A stretch of DNA of 64,000 nucleotides. It comes from Beta vulgaris subsp. vulgaris (taxonomy: Eukaryota > Streptophyta > Magnoliopsida > Caryophyllales > Amaranthaceae). The notes beneath the pieces are model-generated. The model saw nothing but the letters and a program-made list of their open reading frames with translations, did not search any database and was not told where the DNA came from. Below, one piece after another: positions 48,001-60,000 of this stretch; positions within the stretch are counted from its first letter, which is position 1; the number at the start of each line of letters is the position of its first letter. The stretch lies in assembly GCF_026745355.1 (NCBI RefSeq), contig NC_079202.1:38280543-38344542 (forward strand). The letters run 5' to 3'. The position numbers and the translations under genes are program-made.

Positions 48001-51000
48001 TTTCGAACTATCGATGCTAGAGATCGGTATGTCATAAGGTGTGATTGAGGGGAGTTTCAGGGGAGAGAGTAGTGATCCAGTCATCCAGACTTGGTGGTGC
48101 TAAGTCTTTTTGGGTAAACTTTGAAAGATTTGGAAACAAAATAAAGGCATTTCTCCCCATGTTATTTTATGTGCTTTGTATAAGCTTAGCCATGTTTGCA
48201 ACATTCTTATGGATGAGCTCTTTGAGATGGCGAGTGCCAGTGCGAGTTCGCCCTGAATCCTACATGATGCATTATCTTTACTTTGCTGTTGGTTGAAATA
48301 ATAATCAATTTGACAGCTTTCAGTATGTATTTAGCTATTAGCTGGGTGTGTGGTAGAGAAATGACGGGTTTTTTCAGAGTGAAGTTCTTATTTGTGTCAG
48401 TAATAGGATGGGCTTCTAATATTGATCCCTTCTATGGGTTATGGGTTTTTTTTTCCCACCTTGCTGATTAACATGTTTGGCACAAGACTTTCTCCAGTTT
48501 TCTGATGACTTACAAGAATATTGGCATATTTCTTTGTGATAACATTGTTTTTTGTGGTTGAATTATGGGAAGGGAAGACAGTTTATGAGAAGAGTTACCA
48601 CTCTATGCTGACAAATCTTGTCCCCCAAGGCTTTGTTCTTTTTCAGCTTTAAAATTAAGAAACAGGTTAGGAGCCAATAAGGATTTGTTAGCCTTATAGT
48701 AGGCTTAGTGCATATTGTGCAAAGAATGTAGATATATCTATGTAAATATATGGAGATAGGAGAATATAATTATATAAGAAGAAAATTATGATGATAAACT
48801 TCTCTACTTTTCTACAAATTTATACTAGCCTATTTACTAAATTAATAAGAGATTATCTCTCTTATATATTCTACCAATGAACAATATAGAATCTCACTAA
48901 TATGCAATCATTATTTAGTAAATCAATAATGACCTTGTTATTTATAGAGGATGAGAGAAGGGGCCATAATTTAACACTTATTCTTGGAACTCTTTTCTCT
49001 CATTCGAAGCATATCTCTTAGCATCTTGAATCTACCCTTTGGAAGGGGTTTTGTAAAAATGTCTTGCTAACTGGTCTTCTCCCTTGATCTCGACCAGCTT
49101 AACTTCAACTTCATCCTGAGCTTCTCTAATAAAGTGATACTTGATTTTAATATGTTTAGTCTTGAGATGGAAAACAAGATTCTTAGAAGTAGCTATTGCG
49201 GAATCACTATCATAATAGATGATAGTAGCTCCTTCTTGACTCTTGAGTCTCACCGACATCTGTCATAATCTTTCTAAGCCAAATTGCTTGATTTACAGCT
49301 TTACAATCTACAATGTATTCTGCTTCAGCAGTAGATTGAGATAGGGTATCCTGTTTCCGAGATAACCATGAAAACACACCATTACCAAGTGTAAATGTAT
49401 AACCTGAGGTGCTTCTTATGTCATCTTGGGAGCCTGCCGAGTCACTATCTGCATAACCAACTACTCTTGGACTAGTTGAGGGTTGGACAAGAGCCTTTTT
49501 GCTGCTCCTAAGTGAAGTTGGCTTGGGCTCTGCATGAATCTTGATAGGTAACTTGATGCAAATATCTATTTTCAGTAAGCTACCAATCATGCTTCCATCA
49601 TTCTTGCATAACTTCTCATTTGCTTGAAGTGGAGTTGTCGAAGAATTTTCTGGCAAATGAATTCCTTGTGGACTTTGATCAACTTCCATACCAAGGAAAT
49701 AACTCAAAGACTTAAATTCGTGTATCATTTTTTCTTTGAAATCTAAAATTAATTCTTGATTATTACCAGTGATGATTAGATCATCAACATATAAGGAACG
49801 GATTAAAATATCTCCATTCTGATGTTTCTTCACATAAAGAGTATGTTTGCTAGGACTTTTCTTAAACCCTTCATGCTTGAAATAATCGTCAATTTTGCTG
49901 TACCATGCTCTAGGAGCGTGCTTGAGACCATATAAAGCATTATTGAGTTTTAAGACGCCCTTTCACTTCAAGTCCAAGTGGCTGCTGAACATATATTTCT
50001 TCATTTAAATATTCATTGAGGAATGCTGATTTAACATCCATCTGATGTACTTTCCATCCTTTGGAGGCAGCTAAAGCTAAAACAACTCAAATAGTATCAT
50101 GTCTTAGGAGCAAATGTCTCATTGTAATCAATGCCGAATTGTTGAGAATAACCCTTGACATTATACTTCAAAACATTACCATCTGGATTGAATTTAATCT
50201 TGTATATCCACTTGACTCCAATAGCTTTCTTATGAGGAGGTTTCTCGACAGGTTCCCAAGTTTCATTCTTTTCAATCGTTCGAATTTCTTTTTCAATAGC
50301 TGCCCTCCATTCTGGGAACTTCATTGAAGTTTGTGGGTTCAATGATGGCAATATGACAAGAAGATTCAGTCTTCAATTTCATCTATTTATGGGAATCTTG
50401 CATACAACTCTGTGATTGTCTTCTTTCCTCTAGGACCTGTAACATTCTCAGAAGATGGTGTGGTATGGGAAAAAGACGATGCTTGAGGCAAATTTAATGG
50501 TGTATGAGGTGGATCAATTTCTCTTTCATTCTGGGAAGAAGTTGTTTCTATTATCGGAATATTAACGTGTCTCTTTTGTTCTTTATTTGTTTTCCAATTC
50601 CAAAATGCATCTTCGTCAAAAGTAATATCTTAACTTATGACAATTTTTTCATCTTCAAGGTTGAGAATTCTGTAACCTTTGGTTGTGAGCTATAACCGAT
50701 AATACTCCTTTCTTAGCTTTAGCATCTAGTTTGCTTCGTTTCTAATCTTTAACATGGAAATAGCATATGCTGCCAAACACACGAAATGTTCTATTGAAGG
50801 CTTATACCCGGACCAAGCTTCAAGAGGTGTCATGCCTTTGACAGCTTTGGTCATTCTTCGATTTTGAACGTAAACTGCTGTGTATACTGCTTCTCCCCAT
50901 AACTTCTTCAGAGGCCCTTTCTCTTCAAGCAAACATCTAGCCATTCCATCACTGTTCTGTTTTTCCTTTCGGAAACACCATTTTGTTGTGGTGTATATGT

Positions 51001-54000
51001 AATCGTCAGTTGATGCTCAACTCCTCCATCTTGGCAAAACTTGTCAAAATTTGTTGATGTGTATTATGTGACATTATCACTTCTTATGGTTTTTAGTGAA
51101 TAACCACTTTGATTCTTCCATTTGAGGAAAATAGAGAAGACTTGTGACTTTTTTTCATAAAGTACACACAGGTCATTCTTGATAAATCATCGATAAAAAG
51201 AATAAAATACTTACTTCCATCCATTGAAAGTGTCTTCATAGGACCACATACATCTGTGTATACAAGTTCTAATTTCATAGTTGCTCTCCGTGCTTCATCC
51301 TTAGGAAATGGAAACTTGTGCATCTTTCCAAGGCACATTCCACAAAGATCTTAACACTGATGTAATTCTGAAATATCTTTGACGGATAACAGATGGAGGG
51401 ATTGAGTATTGCTATGACCCAACCTTCGACGCTATAACCAATATGTCTCATTGCTTTCAGATTTGTAAGCATAATAGGTTGAATCGGGGAAACTCTTGTT
51501 TATCATTGGCACTTTTGCAATCTCCTTATCGAAAGGATTAAGTATCTTGCAAGTGTTAGCTACAAAGTGAATTGAATATCCATTCTTCATCATCTGAGGC
51601 ACACTTAGGCTCCGTTTGGTAAGGCGTAAAATATTTTCAGTGTAAAATGATTTTCATGGAAAACAATTTACAATGGAAAACACAATTCCAAAATTAGTTT
51701 TCCGTTGTTTGGTTACATGTAAGAAAAATGATGAAATGAAAGGAAAATGAAAGGGAAAGTAAGGAGGTAGTGAGAGGAGTGTACAAGAGAGATAAGGAAA
51801 ATAGTTTTCCCTTCATTTTGAAAGGAAAATGGTTTTCCATCATTGGGAGAGTAATTTTACTCCAAAGGAAAATGGTTTTACACTCTTTTGTCAACCAAAC
51901 AATGTAAAACTAAAAATAGAGGAAAATGTTTTACGCCCTACCAAACGGAGCCTTAGTAGGTTCTTGTCTAGTTCTAGAACATATAAAACATTATTGATTA
52001 GTCTTCTTCCTTTGTTTGTTTCTATTGCAATAGTACCTTTACCACCTGGACAATTGCTCCATTACCCATCCTTATTGGGATTCTTACTGCTTTATCCAAA
52101 GTGATGAAACAAGATGGATTCTTGGTCATATGATTACTACATCCACTATCGACCAACCATACATCATCTTTGGGTATTTGTGAAGCCTGGTATGCATAGA
52201 ACAATCTTCATCATGACATTCAGAAATTTGGGATTGAGCTTGTTTTGGCTTCTTTCTACAATCCTTCTCGATATGCCCAAACATCTTGCAAAAGTTGCAT
52301 TGAGGTTTTCCTTTCCATCTACAATCTTTCTCTAGATGGTTAGTTCCCTTGCAAATCCTACATGAAGGGTATTTTCCTTTATTCCCTCCAGAATTGCTAG
52401 AACTATATTTTCCCTCAAATGTTTTGCTATTACTTTTTTGGTTTGCCAGGAAAACTTTTTCGGATGAACTATGATTCGTTTTGCTTTTATCCCTTTGTTC
52501 TTGTGCTTTAAATAAACCAATCATTTCCAATGCACTCAACATTGATAAATCTTTTGTACTTTGGATAACACTAACAGGAGTGTCATACTTCTCCGTTACA
52601 ATGTTGAGCACTTTGGAAACAATTCTCTCCTCTTTAACATCTTCTCTATATATTCTCATTTGATTGACAATGTCTGTGACTTGGGACAAATATTGATTAA
52701 TATTCTCATCATTAGACATTGTCAAGTTTTCGAATTCTGCTCTCAAGGTTTGAAGTTTAATACCTCTAACTTGGACACTTCCTTTAAATTCGGTGTTAAG
52801 TGTATCCCAGTCTCCTTTGTCGTCTTAGCGGTGACTATTCTTGGAAATATAGCATCTGTCCTTGCATTTTCTAGAATATGCAATGCATTTTGGTCTTTGA
52901 TCATTTCCTCCTTAGAAGGTTCACCACCGCTAACAGGAGTTTCCGAAGTTGCGGGAGCACTTTTTGTGGGGCCATTTTCTACAATGTCTCAAAGATCTTT
53001 TGACTTAAGTATTGTTTTCATTTTTACAACCCAAAAGTCATAGTTTTCCCATTGAAAACCCAAAGATCTTTGAGTTGCCATGCGGAAGATATTAGAGAAT
53101 GTTGCTCAAAATAAAATAAATTATTTTAGAACAGTGGCTCTTGATACCAATTGTTAGCCTTATAGTAGGCTTAGTGCATATATTGTGCAAATAATGTAGA
53201 TATATCTACGTAAATATAGGGAGATAGGAGAATATAATTATATTGAAGAATAAAATTATGATGATAAACTTCTGTGCTTTGCTACATATTTATACTAACC
53301 TATTTACTAACTTAATGAGAGATTTTCTCTCTTACACATTCTACCAATGAACAATATAGAATCTCAATAATATGCAATCATTATATAGTAAATCAATAAT
53401 TGCCTTGTTATTAATAGAGGATGAGAGAAGAGACCATAATTTAATAGGATTGATAAGTGCTATCAATCCCAATTGACAACTGGAAGGAAGTTCATATAAG
53501 GGCCGATAAGCTCAGACAAGTTTGATAAATGACCTTTTAGGTTAAAAAAGGAAAGAAACTTGAATCTAAGCTTATGAAGTGCTTGAAGGAAGAAGTGGGA
53601 CACTTTTGTACCTCTTAGATGATTTTCCAAGGGTTCATGAGCTACTGAGCTTATTCGCAGGAAAATCCACAGTTGTCATTCTAAAAGACTAGGTGCAATG
53701 CAACTAATCTACTATCTGAAGATGAATTTCAAGGATACAAAAATGATCTTTCTTGTTTATCACCTGAATCTGCCTGCAAATCTTGTTAAGGTCTGCAAGT
53801 CCTGTTAAGTGAAATGCTTGTGCTTAATGTAGACAGGTTAGTACGTCCACATGCATTCACAACCAGCTTATCTGTAATTAGCAGTTACCACTCACCGGTC
53901 TCCCCTTAATGTTGGCATTGTTATGTAGGAGAGGAAAGTCTGCGCCATAATGTTCTATTGTGGAGGACTTCAGTAATGATTCTATATTCGTGTCACAATT

Positions 54001-57000
54001 TATCTGTTGGAAGTTTTTTGTGTTTCTGGTGTAATAATTTTTCTGGAGAGAGTTAACTTTTAAATTGGATGTTCTGGATTCTGGAAACACTAGAGCTCCT
54101 CTAGTTAAGAATTCATGGTACCAAAAAGTTAGACTAAAGCAAAACTGAATTCACGAGTCTTGATCGTCATCCGTCTTTATGCTTCTGCTTTCTTGACCTC
54201 CTTCTGAAGCTTGTTCTCGAGCCAGTTAAATAAGCAGGCCAAGAGCCCAAGAGGGAGAGAGAATATCACTAATGTGAATAGTCTGTTGATAGTAACTAGT
54301 AATCTTCTCTACAAGGACTAACCTACACGAAATAATTTCACTAATCTGCCTCGAACTCCATAATGAAGCTCTTGCTCCTCATAGAACTGGCAATTTTTAT
54401 GGATCATATATATCTGCAGCGTATCGTGGATTTGTGGGTGACTGAAGTTAGGTTAGCCATGTGTGTCAAAGCTAAATATTTAAACACCTATTAATTTAAA
54501 TAGGAATATAATGCTATCATAAATCTAGTAAGGTTGCCGATATTGACAAAGATTAAAGTTTTTCTGAAACATATTAAAGCCCAAGGTTCCTGCTTCTCCT
54601 TTAGGGATAAATTATAAGCTATTCGATCTCCTGAAAAATTTCTCCTAAATTATAGGGCCTGAAAACTTCTCAGTCGATTTTGTCATCTTTTTCATATGCA
54701 ATAAAATATAGCTAGACAAAGAGCTTGTTCAGGAGACAGGAGGTTTAAATCTGGTATCCTATATGCATTTATATTCGCATCACCTGTCTGCTCCCAACTT
54801 CTTTTGTTTTGCGTTAGTTGCATATTTTATATTAAGAGTTTTGACTGTCAAATCTCTAATACATCATTTTTCTGCTGAGGCACGTGTTTGTGTCAGCTAT
54901 ATCTAAAACTGTGTGTGTGAATGCCGGTGTGTATGATAATTAACATTCAATTTTTGTTGCTTTTTCATGCCGACTAAAATTGGATCAATCTTGTCTTTTA
55001 ATAGCCTATAGGCGATTAGCGTTAAATCTGGTGTCTATATGCATTAATATTCTCATCACCTGTCTGATCCAACTTCTTTTTTTCTGCATTAGGTGCATGT
55101 TTTATATTAAGAATTTTGACTTTGTCAAATCTCAAATACATCATTTTTCTGCTGAGGCATTTGTTTGTGTCAGCTATATCTAAAACTGTGTGTATGAATG
55201 CTGGTGTGTATGATAATCAGCGTTCAATTATTTTGCCTTTTTCATGCTAACTAAAATTGGATCAACCTTGTCTTTTAATAGACTATAGGCGATTAGCTAT
55301 AACTTATTAGGTTGTGTGAGGTGAGAGAGAGAGAGAGAGAGAGAGCTGCACACTCACTTTCATATGGTATATATCTAACAAACAATTTCTGGTTTTATCA
55401 TGGTATATATATGCTATCAGGTATTAGTATCTCAGGGGTTTGTTCTAGAGCCTATTTTCTTTTGATTATTCTATGAGGTGAACACAATTCAATGAAGTTC
55501 TATAAAATTGTAGGGCTCATGGTCTGGTTCATCGCATTCGAAATTCTCTGTAAAGAAAGCACTAGCTGCAGGAGGAGTACGTGGAAATTGGGAAATAGAT
55601 AGAAGCTTGTTGAAGATTGGGGAAAAAGTTGCATCTGGATCTTGTGGCGATCTGTGAGTAGAACTGTTTCTTGCACCAAATTTATATTTTGCATGTGTTG
55701 CTTATCTTTTATATGGTCCTTGACAAAGGTATCAAGGAGTGTACCTTAGTCAGGATGTGGCTGTTAAGATTCTCAGATCTGAGCATCTAACTGAAGCTTC
55801 AGAGGATGAGTTTGCTCAAGAAGTGGCAATTTTAAGGTGAGGAATTGGTATTTCTTGCATCAAGATAACACAGTTGTTGTGATGAGTCACGTGCTCTTCA
55901 AAAGGGGAGGATCGGTTTTGTTGATACAACTTTGCTATACTGCCTCTTCTTTCTTTCTGTAAAAAAAGAAAGCAAAAGGATCGGTTTTGTTGATGCAAAC
56001 ATATTTTATATGGCATGGTTACCATAGTGTAATAGAATATTGACTTGGATAAAATCTTCTTTTAGCAATAATGATGTGAAAGCCTTAGTTGTTTAAACGG
56101 GATAACCTGTCCAGTTTTACATTTTCAGCAATATATATATACCAATTTTCCAAAAGTAATGGAAGCTATCAATATCGTTCTTGAATGTTTTGAGACAAGG
56201 CAACAAGGTGTTACTGGTTTTGTTCATAGAAAATATCAAATACAAGGTTAATGTGATAAGTTCAAGTAATGATAGTTCCATAACTGCCTTTTTCTTCAGT
56301 GTCTGAAGAATGTGAGGACTCTATAATTTCTCTGAGGCAACAAGGAACTTAAGTCACCCCGAGCAGTTTGTGTCTTTGTGGACACATATATCTAGAATTT
56401 TATTTATCTACTTTCAATTTCTTTTCTTTTGTCAGTGACAAGCTGGGAATGAACTCGTGGTATAGGGATTGTAACAGCAGATATTTTGCATGTCGATGGT
56501 TCACTATCTGAATTTGATTAATAAGGCTTTGTATTACTTATCTATGCACAATCCTAAAACTAGGGAATTGTAAGCTAAATTTGTGTGGAGTGGTTTCTCT
56601 TATCATCTTCCCTTCCTGTTTCCTGATTATTTTTTTTACCAAAAGTAGTTGGTTTTTGTATGCAGAGAGGTGCAACATGAAAACGTTGTTCGATTTATTG
56701 GTGCATGTACGAAGTCTCCTGATTTATGCATTGTAACAGGTATCATATTTGTTTGTTTGTGAAAAGAACTCAGTATATGAACAAATCTACCTTTTTAGAC
56801 ATTTTCTCATTTCTTTGCAATTTTTGCTCAGCTTATTGTTTTTCCAATAATATACCTCTATATGATGACATTCCATGAGAGTTGAATTGAGCTACATGCT
56901 TGTAAACAGTAATAGTTTCAGAGATTATCTATAACTCTAGATCACGTTCTGGTAACCTGGAAATATCTTGAGCTGTCATAAATTTTATCTGTTTGAAGTC

Positions 57001-60000
57001 CTTTTGGAATCTGAAAGGCCTGGGAAGGGTGTGGTTGAATAAGTTACCGCTTTTAAGAGAGGTAGTACTCCCTCCGTCCCATATTAATTGATACACTTTG
57101 ACCTGGCCAAAGTTTTATGAATTAAACTTCTTATTTAATTGTTGGTAGTTGGTAGTTGGGTAAAATTATTGTAGTTAGTGGTTGTGGGGCCTCAACTTTT
57201 TGAGGGCTGAGTGAGAGAATTTTTTCTTCATATTTGTTTGGGTCCCCCATGAAGAGAGAAATAGTGTAAACTTATGAGACCTTACCATTTTAGCATGTGT
57301 ATCAATTAATGTGGGATGGAAAAAAATGAGAAGTGTAAATTAATATAGAGGGAACTACAATGTTATAATATCAAATAATGTGGCTTTTCTATGAGTTTTA
57401 GTAGGCATTATTTGTGGCTTTTTCTCAAGCTTTTCTATTGACTTACAGCGATAAGCAGTTCTTAGCAGGGAATTAAAACTCTCCCGTTCCGTTACAGAAC
57501 GGCCGTTCTGTAACGGATTTTGGATTCGCCGTTCCGCGAAATCCCGTTACGGAACGCCATAATAAAATTCACGTACTTCTCGCCGCTTTGTCCGTTCTGT
57601 AACGCGAACTCGCCGCGTTAGAACGATTTTATCCCCGTTACATCCGTTCTTTTCAAACATTGGCCAAATTTTTTTTATGATTTAATTATATAGTTGAGGA
57701 AACGTGATATTCTATTAGATTTGATTATATTATGTTGTAATAATGCTTCATAAACTATAAAAATGCAAATAAGGTTAAAACATATTAATGTGAATTTCTT
57801 TAAAAAATTCACGCCGCGTCGGCCGCGAAACGTTCTATTTCGCCGTTACAAGCCGTTCCCGCGACAACGCAAACGTTCCCGCGAACGCGACCGCGAGCGC
57901 ATTTTTTTTTCCCTGGTTCTTAGTTTCTTTTTTATAATATTTTCCTCCTTGAATGGTTTAAGGGAACTACAATGTTATAATATTGCTTATTCTTCTCATT
58001 CATTTGATGCTCCCGCTGGCTGCACCTTTTTTTTTTGGTTAGAGTACATGCCTGGAGGAAGTCTGTATAATTACCTGCACAAAAACAAAAGAGCTTTGAA
58101 GGTGTCCGAGCTGCTAAAATTTGCAATTGATGTCTCAAAAGGAATGGAATACTTGCATCTCAATGATATTATTCACAGGGATCTGAAATCAGCAAATTTG
58201 CTCATGGATAATCTTCAAGTACGTACTGAGTACTATTCTTGATGCTCTAGGCATTAGTCTCCAATGTTGCAGTCAGTGCTATACTGAAATGGAACATTAA
58301 TCCTTGATATGTCCTAATATGGAGTATTGGCTTTGTTTTGGCAGTTCTGATTTACATTTGCTTGAACTGATGTCTGTCTCCTTGCAAAAATAAATTATTC
58401 TTCCCGATTTCGTATTTTGGGTCTTCTGTAAGTTCCATAGAAGTCAAATTTTATAATGGTATTGAAATGATCACATAGGTTCTGCAAATCCTTTTCTTGT
58501 ATTATGCATCATGCACATTTAGACCACAATATTGATTGGTTGTTTCTTCACATTCGAATCTAGAAGATCTTAAAACAATTACTTCCTCCATTCTGTTTTA
58601 AATGAAACATTGGGTGAAATGACACAATTCATTGATCAATTTGACTCCAATTTATCGCCATTATATAAAGAAAAACATAGTCAAGTGGGATCTTGTTAGA
58701 TTCGTGTTGATGCATATTATCAAATTGCAACTTTTTTATAATTTTTACGTGTAACTAAAGATATTAATGATTAAAAAAGCACGTTGGGTTGCGTGAAAAA
58801 GCAAACGTTTCATTTAAAACATAACAGAGGAAGTATTAATTTTTTTGAAAGGAGTACTTGTGTTTGTGTATCATATGTGAACAAAGAGCACATATCAGAA
58901 ATAGTTGTTGCTTTCTAGAGGTCCAGTACCCTTTGATTTTAACAGAGGAAACTGAAGGTGTCTCTATGAGCTAGAGTGTGCACCAATGTTATAGGCTCAA
59001 TAGCAATTCTTTGTGCAAATACTTGTTCATGACTGGGAGCCTAAATTTCAATGCTTTCGGACACGTTTTGTTCAAATTGATTTTCATCAAATGACCATTC
59101 ATCTAATTTTACGGGACAAGAAATGTCTCTAAGAAAATGATGGTGCATTTCGCTGTTGTCTAAACCACAATTGTGTATTTAGCAAGTCAATGGCCAATCT
59201 TTGTTCCTTGACGTACTTGGGAGTTGGCTAACTTTGTGTCTGAAAAGTGAAAACTTCATATGTAAGGATACATAGTTATGTGGAATCTTGTTAAATTCAT
59301 TTTTATTTATCTTCATTAGTTATTGATATGTTATCAAAGATATTAATTCTGAAATTTGTGCATTAGAGACATTGAAAAGGCAAAGAGGTAAAGTAATAAT
59401 ATACAGAGAGAGCCCTGAATAACCCTTTCATAGTTGGATTAATGGAAATAAAAAATCAAGGCAGTAAATGTAATCTGGGTACAATAGTCTCTTTGTTTGC
59501 ATAAGCGGATATTCTTGGTTAGAAATTGTATCTTTCTTAAGTATGAAAACTGAAAAGTACGTAGGAGCTCCTCTTGACGTTTGACAGGCTTCTGTGCTGA
59601 TTTTTCTTTTATCTTTCTTCTGAAATTTCAATTTCTTGATGAACTAGTTGTATTGGAGCTGATTTACTTGTTTATTGAAGGTTGTAAAAGTGGCAGACTT
59701 TGGTGTTGCTCGATTCTTACATCAGGAAGGAGTTATGACAGCCGAAACTGGGACATATAGATGGATGGCACCCGAGGTTTGCTCCTGTACATGCCTCTTG
59801 TGTTTAAAGTAGCATGATTCTTCGGCTGTGTCCACACCTTGTGTGTCATTTTGTCAAAGTCTATCTTGTTTTTTTTTTTCTTTTGTGTGTGGCACCTAAA
59901 AGAGTTTACTAGTAATGTTACTTCTGCTGTTGTTCAAAAGTATGATTCTTTTTATATGCATCAGGCATTTTAATGAGGTAATCTATTATGTCTATCTTTT

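Larger units (their letters stand above)
48686..53446 (-). mobile_element. Ty1/copia retrotransposon, full-length, decayed, with nested MITE
   Basis: A 4761-bp element on the minus strand with TGTTAG...AACA ends (TAATA at one outer end) and an exact 5-bp duplication GGATT (48681-48685 and 53447-53451). Minus-strand order is LTR, Met-tRNA PBS, gag with two zinc knuckles, protease, integrase, RT, RNase H, LTR. Its LTRs (292 and 295 bp) differ at roughly a tenth of positions, so it looks older than the gypsy element. It is interrupted by a MITE at 51608-51952. Confidence 0.95.
38637..55513. other. intron 7 (16.9 kb) of the kinase gene
   Basis: Nearly half of the gene span. It contains, in order, a TIR-like relic (about 39196-39377), a repeat-rich TIR element split by a gypsy chromovirus, low-complexity DNA, the second CpG-rich repeat, a copia element with a nested MITE, and a 278-bp tandem duplication. 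Donor and acceptor are canonical and the phase (0) matches on both sides. Confidence 0.88.

Noticed and set aside
57763..58242. 159-codon open frame ending in kinase catalytic loop
   Set aside because: Only the part from 58043 is exon 11; the rest is read-through of a hAT element and intron.
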